Source of the DNA: Micromonospora sp. H61
Lineage (GTDB): Bacteria; Actinomycetota; Actinomycetes; Mycobacteriales; Micromonosporaceae
Reading direction: 5' to 3'
Assembly (NCBI RefSeq): GCF_018070325.1
Contig: NZ_JAGPXY010000001.1
Coordinates: forward strand, 124,001-188,000
DNA: 64,000 nt
The notes under the pieces: model-generated
The model's input: the letters and a program-made list of their open reading frames with translations, nothing else
What the model was told of the DNA's origin: nothing
The model's database searches: none
Translations under genes and position numbers: made by a program
Part shown: positions 27,042 to 35,740 of the stretch, piece by piece
How the letters are laid out: each line of letters starts with the position of its first letter
Numbering within the stretch: the first letter of the stretch is position 1

Positions 27042-28031
27042 TCAGCCGCCCAGAGCCGTGACGATGACCTGGGTGTTGTGCCGCTCCGCGCCGAGGTAGG
27101 TGCCCTGGGGGGTGCCTTCGGCGCCGATGCTGTCGCCGTAGAGGGCGTCCTCACCGCCGATGACCTTGACGCCGGCCTGGTTGGCGATCGCCTCGGCGCT
27201 CTTGGGCGGCAGCGACGTCTCCGCGAAGATGGCCTTCGTACCCGTCGCCTTGATCTTCGCGACGAGTTCGTTGAGCTGCTTCGCGCTCAGCTCGGCGGAG
27301 GTGTCGAGGCTGGGGATGACCGAGCCGATGAACTGCAGCTTGTACCGGTCGACGTAGTAGCCGAAGGCGTCGTGGTTGGTCACGAGCTTGCGCTGATCGG
27401 CAGGGATCCTGGCGAAGGCGGCCTCGTTGTCGGCGTCAAGCTTGTCGAGTTCGGCCGTGTAGGTCTTCAGATTGCCCGCGAAGGCGGCCGCGTGCGCGGG
27501 GTCGGCCGCGGCGAGGCCCTTCTCGATGTTGGCGACCATCGTCTTGGCGTTCAGCGGGTTGTGCCAGATGTGCGGGTCGTGCTCCTCGCCCTCGTGCGCG
27601 TCCTCGCCCTCTTCGTGGCCTTCCTCGCCCTCCTCGTGGCCACCCTCGCGCAGCGTGACGCCCTGGCTGGAGTCGACGACGGTGCCCTTGAAGCCGGCCG
27701 ACTCGATGGTCTGGTCGAGCCACTCCTCGAGGCCGACACCGTTCTTGACGACGATGGCGGCCTTACCGATCGCCTGGATGTCGGCCGGGGTGGGCTCGTA
27801 GTCGTGCGGGTCCACGTTCGGCTTGATGATCTGTGTGACGGTGACGCCGCTGCCGCCGATGGTGCGGACGAAGTCGGCCACCTCGGGGGTGGTGGCGACC
27901 ACCGCGAGCCCGGTGCCGGACGAGGCGTTGCTGCCGCCCTTGGCGGCATCGTCTCCCGAGCCACAACCACTGAGAAGAACAAGCGCGGCGGCGGTCGCCG
28001 CGGCGATGATCGTGCGTTGTCCATGCTTCAC
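27042..28031 (-). CDS. Zinc-binding lipoprotein of ABC importer (ZnuA/AztC-like)
   Basis: A 329-residue cluster A-I receptor with lipobox LLSGC (Cys23). Expected metal ligands are His76 (DPHDYEP), His154 (DPHIWHNP), His220 (TNHDAFGYY) and Asp300 (YGDSIG). Residues 131-151 form the acidic, His-rich mobile loop (GGHEEGEEGHEEGEDAHEGE) usual in zinc rather than manganese receptors. The start is GTG with GGAG 7 nt upstream; an ATG two codons later is less well placed. First gene of the five-gene import operon and preceded by a Zur-like box, it is predicted to be made when zinc is scarce. Confidence 0.93.
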   Translation of the reverse strand: MKHGQRTIIAAATAAALVLLSGCGSGDDAAKGGSNASSGTGLAVVATTPEVADFVRTIGGSGVTVTQIIKPNVDPHDYEPTPADIQAIGKAAIVVKNGVGLEEWLDQTIESAGFKGTVVDSSQGVTLREGGHEEGEEGHEEGEDAHEGEEHDPHIWHNPLNAKTMVANIEKGLAAADPAHAAAFAGNLKTYTAELDKLDADNEAAFARIPADQRKLVTNHDAFGYYVDRYKLQFIGSVIPSLDTSAELSAKQLNELVAKIKATGTKAIFAETSLPPKSAEAIANQAGVKVIGGEDALYGDSIGAEGTPQGTYLGAERHNTQVIVTALGG

Positions 28032-28059
28032 GAAAACACTCCATTCCTGAGATGCGGAA

Positions 28060-28074
28060 CGGTAATCGTTTTCG
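28060..28074 (-). promoter_or_regulatory. Zur-like box before the zinc importer operon
   Basis: CGGTAATCGTTTTCG matches 11 of 15 positions of the best box in this window (44304-44318) and has the TnA-A-CG-TTT symmetry of actinobacterial Zur sites. It lies about 30-45 nt before the binding-protein start. Confidence 0.65.
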
Positions 28075-28153
28075 CTAAGTATCGTCTAATAGCGAGATGA
28101 CCACACGTGCATGTGTTGTCTCCGCAGCGTCCGGGGACCCGGGCGGTCGACCC

Positions 28154-28915
28154 TCAGGCCATGGCCGCCAGCGCCGCGTGCCTGCCACATCGCCAGAGGA
28201 TCCCGGCCTCGCCGAATCCGGCCTCGCGGGCGGCGGTGGTGTGCCAGGAACCCGGAGCGGTGAACTCGGCCGGCAGGCGGTTCTCGAAGATCGCCGCCCG
28301 CTGCGCCAGCAGCGGGCGCAGCAGGTCCATCTCTGCGATGTCGTTCCACCACCGCGCCCAGGCCAGCTCCGCGACGGCTTCGCCCGGGGCCGGATTCAAG
28401 GCGCCCATCAGGGACGGGAGCCCCTCGTCGGGCATGAGGTCCGCGACGATGAGCAGCCCGCCGAGCGCCAGGCAGCGACGGGCGTCGGCGTAGAACGCAC
28501 GGACCTGCGCCGGTGGCAGGTAGTGCAGGGTCATGACCACCGTGACCAGGTCGTAGCCGCCACCCGCACGGTCCACCCAGCGCGGGGTCGACAGGTCCCC
28601 CTCCAGCGTCCGCACCTCACCGGCCAGGGCACCGCGCGCCAGCGCGAGCAGCACGGGATCGATGTCCATCAGGGTGATCGCGGCATCGGTCCACCGCCGG
28701 GCCATCCGCTCGGCGAGCAGTCCCGGTCCGCCACCCAGGTCGAGCACCCGCGTGGGCGCCCGGCCACGAACAGCCTCGGCGACACTGCACAGCGTCTCCT
28801 CAAGGCTGGCGAGGTGCGGCACGAATCCCCCCATGACCTGCGCCCAGCTCTCACGCCACCGGACGGCTTGCGCGCGGTCCAGCAGGGCGGCGGGCGCGCG
28901 GGCGGTCGTTGCCAT
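28154..28915 (-). CDS. Class I SAM-dependent methyltransferase
   Basis: A 253-residue methyltransferase with motif I VLDLGGGPG (about residues 57-65), an acidic motif II (LMDIDP) and YDLVTVVMTLHYLPP as motif IV. Closest in feel are small-molecule O/C-methyltransferases, with a dimerisation-like helical N-terminus (RWRESWAQVMGGFVPHL). The substrate is unknown. It lies between the PLP-enzyme cluster and the zinc importer on the same strand, 112 and 122 nt away respectively, and may be a tailoring enzyme of that cluster. The start has GGAG 8 nt upstream. Confidence 0.8.
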   Translation of the reverse strand: MATTARAPAALLDRAQAVRWRESWAQVMGGFVPHLASLEETLCSVAEAVRGRAPTRVLDLGGGPGLLAERMARRWTDAAITLMDIDPVLLALARGALAGEVRTLEGDLSTPRWVDRAGGGYDLVTVVMTLHYLPPAQVRAFYADARRCLALGGLLIVADLMPDEGLPSLMGALNPAPGEAVAELAWARWWNDIAEMDLLRPLLAQRAAIFENRLPAEFTAPGSWHTTAAREAGFGEAGILWRCGRHAALAAMA

Positions 28916-28954
28916 TGGTGCACTCCGGGACGACGCGCGGACAGGATGACCACA

Positions 28955-28969
28955 CGATAACGGAAGCCA
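28955..28969 (-). promoter_or_regulatory. Weak Zur-like site before the methyltransferase
   Basis: CGATAACGGAAGCCA shares 10 of 15 positions with the box at 44173-44187. The position, about 40 nt before the start, is right, but the half-site symmetry is poor. Only a candidate. Confidence 0.25.
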
Positions 28970-29027
28970 TTTCCGACAGCGTAGGTGATCCGACACCGAA
29001 GAACCGGCATATCGCGGTGCGTGTCGG

Positions 29028-30221
29028 TCAATCCAGGTCGAGCTCCGCCAAGACCGACAGAAGCCGGTCCACCTCCTCGGCGGTGTTGTAGACGTGCAGG
29101 CTCACCCGTACGGATGCCGTCTTCTCGCCCTGGTCGCCCTGGCAGTGACCGTCCGCGCGGACCAGCAGGCCATGCGCGGCCAGGATGAACCCGAGGTCGT
29201 TCGAGCCGATCAGATGGTGGCGAAAGGCCACGATGCCCTGGCGCTGCTGCGTCGGGGTGTCGGCGGCCAGGCTGCTCTGACAGCCCAGCACCTCAACGTT
29301 GGGCAGCGTGCGCAGCCCGTCGGTGAGCCGCGCGCCGAGCGCGGTGTTCCACCGGGCGATGCGATCCAGGCCGGCGGCGTCGAGCCAGTCCAATGCGGCG
29401 ACAAGGCTGATGATGCCACTGGTGTTTGGTGAACCGTTCCAGCCGCCCGGCGCGTACGTCGGACCACGCTGATTGCGCGCCCAGATCGCGCCGCTGCCCG
29501 GCAGGGCCATCGCCTTGTGCCCGGAGAACACCACGAAGTCGACATCGGTCGTCGCCGTGGACAGCGGCAGGTGCCCCACGCCCTGCGCGGCGTCGAGGCA
29601 GATGGGAATGTCCGGTCCGACGGCCGCGCGCAGCCTGTGCACGTTCATGTCGTTACCGTAGACGTGGTGCACGTGGGTCGCGGCGATCAGGCGCGTACGG
29701 ACATTGATCATCGCCGCGAGCCGGTCGATGTCGTAGTCGTGGGCGGCGTCGTAGGGCATTGCCCGTACGGCGACGGACAGGCGGCCCTGGTGACGCAGCA
29801 GCTCCGCGGTTTCCAGCCAGGGTGCGTTGTTGGCGGCGTGATCGGCGAACGGCACGATGATCTCGTCGCCGTCGCGCAACTGCGGGGCGAGCCAGTCGCG
29901 GGCGATGGCGCGCAGACCCTCGGTGGTGCCGCTGACGAAATGCACACCCGAACGCTGCGGCGCCGGATCGTCGAGGAAGCGGCGCAGCCGGTCGCGGGCC
30001 TGCTCGATGCGGGTGGTGGTCCGGTTCGCCCACGGATAGGTGCCCCTGGCGGCGTTGGCGTTGCCCGTCGTCAGATAGGTCAGGACGGCGTCGAGGACCG
30101 CCTGCGGCTTCTGCGAGGTGGCGGCGCTGTCCAGGTACGCGACGTCGGGGTTGGCGGTGATGAGCGGGAACTGAGCGCGCAACGTCTCCTGCCACGGGCG
30201 CAGCTCGGTGAGAACGTCCAT
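29028..30221 (-). CDS. Class V aminotransferase-fold enzyme, cysteine desulfurase-like
   Basis: A 397-residue PLP enzyme of the SufS/CsdA fold. The PLP lysine is Lys236 in FSGHKAMALPGSG, and LDAAQGVGHLPL supplies the cofactor aspartate. The active cysteine position of group II desulfurases (RTGHHC) is kept as RADGHCQ, Cys360, so sulfur removal from cysteine is possible; related folds act instead as epimerases or lyases. It starts 1 nt after the stop of the CysK-rhodanese gene and ends a three-gene operon. Next to a rhodanese domain, a sulfur-transfer role is attractive but unproven. Confidence 0.8.
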   Translation of the reverse strand: MDVLTELRPWQETLRAQFPLITANPDVAYLDSAATSQKPQAVLDAVLTYLTTGNANAARGTYPWANRTTTRIEQARDRLRRFLDDPAPQRSGVHFVSGTTEGLRAIARDWLAPQLRDGDEIIVPFADHAANNAPWLETAELLRHQGRLSVAVRAMPYDAAHDYDIDRLAAMINVRTRLIAATHVHHVYGNDMNVHRLRAAVGPDIPICLDAAQGVGHLPLSTATTDVDFVVFSGHKAMALPGSGAIWARNQRGPTYAPGGWNGSPNTSGIISLVAALDWLDAAGLDRIARWNTALGARLTDGLRTLPNVEVLGCQSSLAADTPTQQRQGIVAFRHHLIGSNDLGFILAAHGLLVRADGHCQGDQGEKTASVRVSLHVYNTAEEVDRLLSVLAELDLD

Positions 30222-30222
30222 G

Positions 30223-31542
30223 TCAGTCGCGCACGAGTTCGGCGCCGGCGTCCCGCCAGGCAATGATCCCGCCGTCGAGAGAGCGTACGTCCGGATGACC
30301 CATCCGGGTCAGCAGAGCGGCGTAGCGGGCGGACTTCTCCCCCACCGGGCAGACCAGCAGCACCGGCTGGCGGCGGCCGAACGGCAGCCCGCCATGCAGC
30401 AGCTCGGCGAAGAGCTCGTCGACGATGTTGATCGAGCCGTCGATGTGCAACGCCTGGTACGCGAACGGGCTGCGCAGGTCCACCACCAGCCCTCGGCGCT
30501 CGGCGATCCACCGCTCGGCTTCCGCCACATCCACTGTCGCCGCCTGCCGCACGTCCGCGTCGGTCACCGTGCGGACGGAGTTGCGCCGCGGTGGCCGACC
30601 GAAAAGCTCGGGGCGCCGCTCCCGCAGGTAGCTCATGTAGCTCTCGACGCGGTCACAGACGATGAAGACCGCCGTGCGGCGTTCGGTGAGCTGCGCGTCG
30701 ACGCCGCGCAGATGGCGTACGGCGCCCTGGTAGGCGCCGCCGCCGGTAGGCCCGGCGAGCGTGCCACATCGGCGTACGAGTGTCAGCAGGCCGTCGATGG
30801 CGTCGTCAGCGGTGATGGTCTCCACAGTGTCGTAGACGTCGGGGTCGAAGAGGCCGACCTCGTGCACCTCGTCGATGGTGCGGATCCCCGGGATGAAGTC
30901 GGACTTGTGCGCCACCAGCCCGACGACGCGTACGTCGGGGTTGTGCTGGCGCAGCACAGCCGCCACGCCGGTGGAGGAGCCGGCCGTTCCGACGCAGGCG
31001 ATGAAGTAGTCCGGGACTCGGCCGTCGAGGTCCTTCAGGATCTCCGGGCCGGTGCCGTTCAGGTGTGCGTCGACGTTGAGCTCGTTGAAGTACTGGTCGG
31101 TGTGCAGGTAGCCGCCGCTCGATCCGGCGAGCCGGTGGTACATCCGGGTCAGCGGGTCGTCGGTGTCAGTGGGGTCGAGGCATTCGGCCTGCCCGGGCAG
31201 CTCGTCGATCTCCGCGCCGAGCAGCAGCAGCAGGTCCTTGATCTCGGCGACCTTCATGCGGTTGGTGACGCTCTTGAAGGTGAGCCCGTGCATCCCGGCG
31301 ATGACGGCGAGGGCCTTGGCCGTGTTGCCGCTCGACAGTTCGACAACGGTGTCGCCACTCTCAACGGCCTGGGTGAGGAGAGGTCGGACCATGTTCCACG
31401 CGGCGCGGTCCTTCAGCGAGCCGAACGGGTTGAGCAGCTCCATCTTGGCGTACAGGTCGATGTTGTGCAGACCGTGTACGGCGGGGTCGATGCGCACCAG
31501 CGGGGTATTGCCGATGGCCTCGGTCATGCTCTCGAACCTCAT
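30223..31542 (-). CDS. Cysteine synthase-family PLP enzyme fused to a C-terminal rhodanese domain
   Basis: A 439-residue fusion. Residues 1 to about 310 are a beta-family PLP enzyme (CysK/CysM/SbnA type) with PLP Lys44 in GSLKDRAAW, the substrate loop SSGNTAKA and the phosphate-binding turn GTAGSSTG. Residues about 340-439 form a rhodanese domain whose active-site loop CPVGEKSAR keeps Cys398. The first domain would join an activated serine to a nucleophile; the second would carry persulfide sulfur. GGAGG lies 5 nt before the ATG, which overlaps the decarboxylase stop as ATGA. Similar enzymes accompany Y4yA-family decarboxylases in other bacteria. Confidence 0.85.
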   Translation of the reverse strand: MRFESMTEAIGNTPLVRIDPAVHGLHNIDLYAKMELLNPFGSLKDRAAWNMVRPLLTQAVESGDTVVELSSGNTAKALAVIAGMHGLTFKSVTNRMKVAEIKDLLLLLGAEIDELPGQAECLDPTDTDDPLTRMYHRLAGSSGGYLHTDQYFNELNVDAHLNGTGPEILKDLDGRVPDYFIACVGTAGSSTGVAAVLRQHNPDVRVVGLVAHKSDFIPGIRTIDEVHEVGLFDPDVYDTVETITADDAIDGLLTLVRRCGTLAGPTGGGAYQGAVRHLRGVDAQLTERRTAVFIVCDRVESYMSYLRERRPELFGRPPRRNSVRTVTDADVRQAATVDVAEAERWIAERRGLVVDLRSPFAYQALHIDGSINIVDELFAELLHGGLPFGRRQPVLLVCPVGEKSARYAALLTRMGHPDVRSLDGGIIAWRDAGAELVRD

Positions 31543-32987
31543 GGTGCCTCCGCACGATGGTGAACGGGCCAGTACTGCTCGTCGAGGCACCATCGCCACC
31601 CGCCGTCGTCGCGGTACAGCGCGACCTTGCGGCCGATCGGCTGACGCAGCGCGTGCGTGGCGCTGAAGTCCATCAGGTAGCCGGCGGTGTTGACGAAGGC
31701 CAGCAGGTCGCCGGGGCGGGGCCGGGACGGCAGGAAGACCCTGCGTCGGGTGATGAGATCCGCTTCGAGACAGAGGTTGCCGAACAGGTACACCGCCGCA
31801 GGTCCCGGAGCGGCCGGGGTCGTGCGGTGCACGACGACCGGGTCCATCAGGACTCCGTGCTCCTCAAGGCTGACATCGCGTGCGTTGCAGTCCAGGCGCA
31901 CGATGGTGTCGCCGTTGGCCTCGTCGCGGACTTCGAGAACGCTGGCCAGGACCAGGCCGCACTGGTCGAGCAGGGCCCGACCCGGCTCGACGAGTAGGTC
32001 GTACATGTTGTCCAACAGCAGTGTCCCGAGTGGGCGACGTTGCTCGGGCGCGGCTGTTCCGAGCAGCCGATCGAGGTACGCGGGTCCGGAGACGGGCCGG
32101 TGAGCGGGATACAGGTTCAGCGAACCGCGGACGTGGCCGCCCTCGGCGCGCAGCCCGTAACCGTGCCCGTTCCAGGTCAGTGGCGCCCGCCTGCCGAGCA
32201 CCGCCTCGGTGAGGGCGGAGGTGTACTGCTCCCACTGCGCCCCGTCAGCCAGGTAGTTCACGCCGAACCCACCGCCGATGTCCACTGACCAGGGCCGCAG
32301 ACCTCGTCGGCGACACTCGTCGAGGGCGCCGAGGCAGCCCTCCAACGCGACGGCCTTTTCCGGCAGCCCAATCGTGTCGAGGTGAAACGCCACTCCGACC
32401 AGGTCCAGGGCTTCGACGTGTTTCTCGATCACGTCGAGAACCTCGCCCACCGCAGCGGCCGACACCCCGAAGCGGCTACGACGACTGTTGAACTGCACGC
32501 CTGTTGAAGTGAAGCCCGACAGTCGCGCCATCACCCGTACACGCGGCAACGACCAATCCCTGACCAGTGTGGCGAGCGCCGCCAACTCGCCGATCGAATC
32601 AGCGCTGACGGTGACTCCGGTGCGGGCGCACAGCCAGAGGAACTCCTCGTTCTTCGGCCCCGTCGCCATGATCCGCTGCGGCACGAAGCCGGCACCGACC
32701 GCGTGCTGCAGCTCGGCGAGTGACGCCACGTCGATGCCCGCGTCGGTGGCGGCGAGTTCGCGCACCAGGGCACTGGATCGGTTGGCCTTGTGCGCGTAAT
32801 AGATCTGACCGGAGAGACGGTGGTCGGAAAAGACCGAACGGAATGCGGTGACGTTTTCCGCCAATTGCTGCGGTAGAACCACGCCCAGTGGGGATCCCAT
32901 CGCGTCGGCCAATTGTGTCAACAGGACGGTTTCGTCGAGTGCCGACCGTAGTGTCGGATCGATTTGCGGAGCCAGGTGAAGGGGCAA
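31539..32987 (-). CDS. Y4yA-like PLP-dependent decarboxylase (alanine racemase fold, type III)
   Basis: A 482-residue enzyme related to diaminopimelate/ornithine decarboxylases. The PLP lysine is Lys67 in YYAHKANRS; HLDTIGLPE and the glycine loop DIGGGFGVNY bind cofactor phosphate. It is longer than LysA and lacks close similarity to it at the C-terminus, as in Y4yA-type members of metallophore-like loci. A TTG start is supported by GAGGAG 5 nt upstream. First of three tightly coupled PLP-enzyme genes; the amino acid it decarboxylates is unknown. Confidence 0.8.
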   Translation of the reverse strand: MPLHLAPQIDPTLRSALDETVLLTQLADAMGSPLGVVLPQQLAENVTAFRSVFSDHRLSGQIYYAHKANRSSALVRELAATDAGIDVASLAELQHAVGAGFVPQRIMATGPKNEEFLWLCARTGVTVSADSIGELAALATLVRDWSLPRVRVMARLSGFTSTGVQFNSRRSRFGVSAAAVGEVLDVIEKHVEALDLVGVAFHLDTIGLPEKAVALEGCLGALDECRRRGLRPWSVDIGGGFGVNYLADGAQWEQYTSALTEAVLGRRAPLTWNGHGYGLRAEGGHVRGSLNLYPAHRPVSGPAYLDRLLGTAAPEQRRPLGTLLLDNMYDLLVEPGRALLDQCGLVLASVLEVRDEANGDTIVRLDCNARDVSLEEHGVLMDPVVVHRTTPAAPGPAAVYLFGNLCLEADLITRRRVFLPSRPRPGDLLAFVNTAGYLMDFSATHALRQPIGRKVALYRDDGGWRWCLDEQYWPVHHRAEAP

Positions 32988-33452
32988 TGCGACTCCTCAG
33001 GTGAGTCGTGGCGCCACGGACGTCGCCACCCCTCGCGCCGAAAAACCCTTTGTGACGACGGCCTGCTTCAACGTAACCGATGTTTTGACGCCCGCCAAGA
33101 GGCGGCAGAGGCGCGACTGAACACCTCGCCGCCACATACACGACTGCGCATGTGTGACGATGTTCGTCAATATGGGCGTCGACAATCCAGCAGAATCGAC
33201 GACCACCGCGTGAGGCCATTGTCTTTCCCCGCCGCACCGGGGCACGCTGAACAATCCTGGCAGGCGCTGCCGGAGCGGAGTTCAGCCTTCGACCTGCGCA
33301 CGCCAATGGCGAAGGTCGGAGTTGGTGGCACTTGTCGGCGCGCGGCGCCGACCAGAACTATGCGCCGCGCCGATCGGATCCGCCACGGCACACCCGGTCC
33401 TACCGGGGCGGATACTGACAAGGAGTTGGCAGATCAACCGCGGTGGGACGGG
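32988..33452. other. Non-coding region before the PLP-enzyme operon
   Basis: About 465 bases with no credible gene on either strand. It must carry the PLP operon promoter. TAACCGATGTTTTGA at 33074-33088 agrees with the strong Zur box at 9 of 15 positions and is at best a weak candidate. No clear terminator for the gene ending at 33453 is seen. Confidence 0.4.
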
Positions 33453-34106
33453 TCACGAAAGGACCTCGAAGGTGAAGGTCTTGGCGCCTGAGCTGACGGT
33501 GGCGCCGCTGGAGGCGAGTTTGCCGGTGACTTCGAAGGTGACGGCGTAGGTGCCGGCGGCGTCGAAGCCCCAGTTGGCGTGGGCATGGGTGTTGTAGGTG
33601 ACGTTGAGGCTGTCGGGCAGGCCGTTCCCGCTGTCGAACAGCACGGTGGGGGTGCCACCGGAGACGGTGTAGATGCTGAAGCCCGCGGGGCCGGAGACGC
33701 TCGTGAGTTTGAAGGTGACCCGGTTGTTCTGGAAGATGCCGCTGGGCACCTCGGTGGTGTTCCACCCGGCCCAGAGCAGCCCGGCGCTGCTGGACTGCGG
33801 CAGGACCCACGCTTGGCCTCCGGTGCCGAGGAAGGACCAGGCCGCGCCACCGGGCACTGTGATTTTGCCGGTGTTCGGCACCCGGAAGAGCACGTCGGCG
33901 GGGTTGCGTTCGACGCTGGTGGTGCCGGTTCCGTCCAGGACGTTGACGGTGAGCGCACCGGCGGCGTAGTCGACGTCGATCACGTCGACATGACCGCTGG
34001 AGAGCACCACCGGCGCCGCGGCAACGGGCGTAGCGGTGCCGACGAGGAGTGCGGTCGTCATGATGAGGCCGGCGAAGAACCGGTTGCGGGTACGCATGGC
34101 GTTCAT
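33453..34106 (-). CDS. Secreted single-repeat 'anchored repeat' (choice-of-anchor M, TIGR03769) protein
   Basis: A 217-residue secreted protein: Sec signal peptide (cleavage near residue 31) followed by one anchored-repeat domain and nothing else. It keeps the two conserved histidine motifs, GHVD (His39, Asp41) and NTHAHANW (His174, His176, Trp179), plus AWVLPQ, LWAGWNT and FDSGNGLPD. It has no LPXTG or C-terminal membrane anchor, so it should be free or loosely wall-bound. ATG overlaps the previous stop as ATGA. Inferred role: a soluble zinc carrier or scavenger feeding the nearby transporter. Confidence 0.85.
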   Translation of the reverse strand: MNAMRTRNRFFAGLIMTTALLVGTATPVAAAPVVLSSGHVDVIDVDYAAGALTVNVLDGTGTTSVERNPADVLFRVPNTGKITVPGGAAWSFLGTGGQAWVLPQSSSAGLLWAGWNTTEVPSGIFQNNRVTFKLTSVSGPAGFSIYTVSGGTPTVLFDSGNGLPDSLNVTYNTHAHANWGFDAAGTYAVTFEVTGKLASSGATVSSGAKTFTFEVLS

Positions 34107-34759
34107 GCCTTGACCGTGAAGCGGAGCGTGGCGGGGGCGGAGGTCACCTGCTGGCCGGTGGCGGCCAGGGTGCCGGTGGCGCGCACTGTCACCCGGTAGG
34201 TGCCGGCCTCGTCGAACGCCCAGTTTGCGTGCGTGTGGTCACCGGCGGTGACCGTGATGGCGTCCGGCAGACCGTCGCCGCTGTCGGCCAGGATGGTTGG
34301 CTGGCCGACAGCGTTCTCGGTGTAGATCGCGAGCTGGCCGGGACCGGTAACCGACGTCACGGACAGGGTCAGTGCGTCGCCTGCGAAGACTCCGGCGTCG
34401 ATCTCCTCGGCGGCGATGCCCGGCCAGATCAGGTTGGTGTTCTCGATCTGCGGCAGGACCCAGACCGGGGACACGCCTGGGGTGCCCAGGAAGGAGAAAG
34501 CGGGGTCGGCGGGGACGGTGACCTTGGCTTGGCGCTTGACGATCAGCCTGACCTCGTCGGCGCCGTACTCGATGTCGTTGCCCTCGTCATGGACGCCGAC
34601 CTCCAGCGTGCCGGCCTCGTAGGCCAGGTCGACGAGGTCGAGATGGCCGGTGTTGAACACCACGGCAGACGTGGGGCCGGCCTGGGCGGGCAGGGCCGTG
34701 GCGACCAGTGCCACTCCCAGGACACCCGACGCCAGTAGATGACGGATGGTGCTGCGCAC
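34103..34759 (-). CDS. Secreted single-repeat anchored-repeat (TIGR03769) protein
   Basis: A 218-residue sister of the downstream gene, with signal peptide (to about residue 27) and one anchored-repeat domain. Motifs are GHLD (His39, Asp41), VWVLPQ, DSGDGLPD and DHTHANW (His175, His177). No wall or membrane anchor is present. The GTG start has GAGAGGAG 8 nt upstream. It heads a two-gene operon with its own Zur-like box 47-61 nt before the start codon, separate from the transporter operon that ends just before it. Confidence 0.87.
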   Translation of the reverse strand: MRSTIRHLLASGVLGVALVATALPAQAGPTSAVVFNTGHLDLVDLAYEAGTLEVGVHDEGNDIEYGADEVRLIVKRQAKVTVPADPAFSFLGTPGVSPVWVLPQIENTNLIWPGIAAEEIDAGVFAGDALTLSVTSVTGPGQLAIYTENAVGQPTILADSGDGLPDAITVTAGDHTHANWAFDEAGTYRVTVRATGTLAATGQQVTSAPATLRFTVKA

Positions 34760-34805
34760 GAAGAGACTCCTCTCCCGCGAAGGTCCCGAGTGGACCAGCG
34801 CTTAA

Positions 34806-34820
34806 TGGAAACGATAGTCG
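34806..34820 (-). promoter_or_regulatory. Zur-like box before the two-gene anchored-repeat operon
   Basis: TGGAAACGATAGTCG (plus-strand reading) matches 12 of 15 positions of the reverse complement of the best box. The core AAACGA-TAG-TCGTTT (34809-34823) is a perfect palindrome. It overlaps the end of the permease gene. Confidence 0.75.
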
Positions 34821-34822
34821 TT

Positions 34823-35740
34823 TTACTTTGCTTGCGATAGGGCTGGACGAGGGCTCGGATGCACGTCGCCGCCGAGTTCCTGCCCGCCGGGGCGTCGCCA
34901 CCGTCGGGTCAGGAGGCCGTGCCGCGGGGCGAACAGCCAGGCGGCCAGGAAGACCGCGGTGGCGACCAGGACGATGGTGCCGCCGACCGGTGTGTCGTAG
35001 CTCCAGGACAGGTACAGCCCGACGGTCGCCGCAACGCCGCCGATCAGCGGGGCGAGCAGCATCATCACGCCGAGTCGGTCGGTGAGCAGACGGGCCGCCG
35101 CCGCGGGGGTTATCAGCAGGGCCAGGACGAGGATGTTGCCGATGGTCTGCAGGGAGATCACCACGGCCAGAGTGACCAGGACGTAGAGCACGATGTCGAG
35201 CCAGAAGACCGACAGCCCCATGGACCGGGACATCTCCCGGTCCAGGCAGACCGCGACGAATTCCTTGTGCAGGGCAAGCACCAGGCCGAGGATGACCAGG
35301 CCGGTGCCCCCGACGACGTACAGGTCCCGGTCCGGGATACCGGTGATCGAGCCGAAGAGGAACTGCTGCAGCGACCCGGCGTATCCGGGGGCCTGCGAGA
35401 TGGTCACGATGCCGAGGGCGAACGCGCCGACCAGGAAGACGCCGATGATCGAGTCCTCCTTGACCCGCCGGTTCTGCGAGAAGATCGCGATCAGCAGGGC
35501 GGTGGCGACACCGGCGACGGCGCCACCGAGCACCAGGCTGCCCTGCAGAACGAAGGCGACCGCGATTCCCGGGAAGACCGCGTGCGCCACGGCGTCGCCG
35601 ATGAACGCCATGCCGCGCAGGACGACGTAGCAGCCGACGACTCCGCAGACGATGCTGGACATGACCGCGATCGCCAGCGCCTTGGGCAGGAACGCGAGGT
35701 CGGGGTTGAGCAGGTCGGTGAGGAAATCGGTGATCGACAT
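34823..35740 (-). CDS. Anchored-repeat ABC transporter permease
   Basis: A 305-residue ABC-3 family permease (ZnuB/MntB/TIGR03770-type), about eight helices, with DAVAHAVFPGIAV and GNILVLALLITPAAAA. It is the only permease of this transporter and so should work as a homodimer, unlike the two-permease importer at 24563-26273. ATG overlaps the ATPase stop as TGATG. Last gene of the main transporter operon. Confidence 0.9.
   Translation of the reverse strand: MSITDFLTDLLNPDLAFLPKALAIAVMSSIVCGVVGCYVVLRGMAFIGDAVAHAVFPGIAVAFVLQGSLVLGGAVAGVATALLIAIFSQNRRVKEDSIIGVFLVGAFALGIVTISQAPGYAGSLQQFLFGSITGIPDRDLYVVGGTGLVILGLVLALHKEFVAVCLDREMSRSMGLSVFWLDIVLYVLVTLAVVISLQTIGNILVLALLITPAAAARLLTDRLGVMMLLAPLIGGVAATVGLYLSWSYDTPVGGTIVLVATAVFLAAWLFAPRHGLLTRRWRRPGGQELGGDVHPSPRPALSQAK

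Noticed and set aside
27593..27655. Short repeated units that looked like a minisatellite.
   Set aside because: They encode the repeated Glu/His/Gly stretch of the zinc receptor's mobile loop, which explains the pattern.
27551..28100. Pro/Ser/Thr-rich frames opposite the zinc-binding lipoprotein, resembling surface linkers.
   Set aside because: They are the phase-shifted image of the His/Glu-rich loop and signal peptide of the lipoprotein gene.
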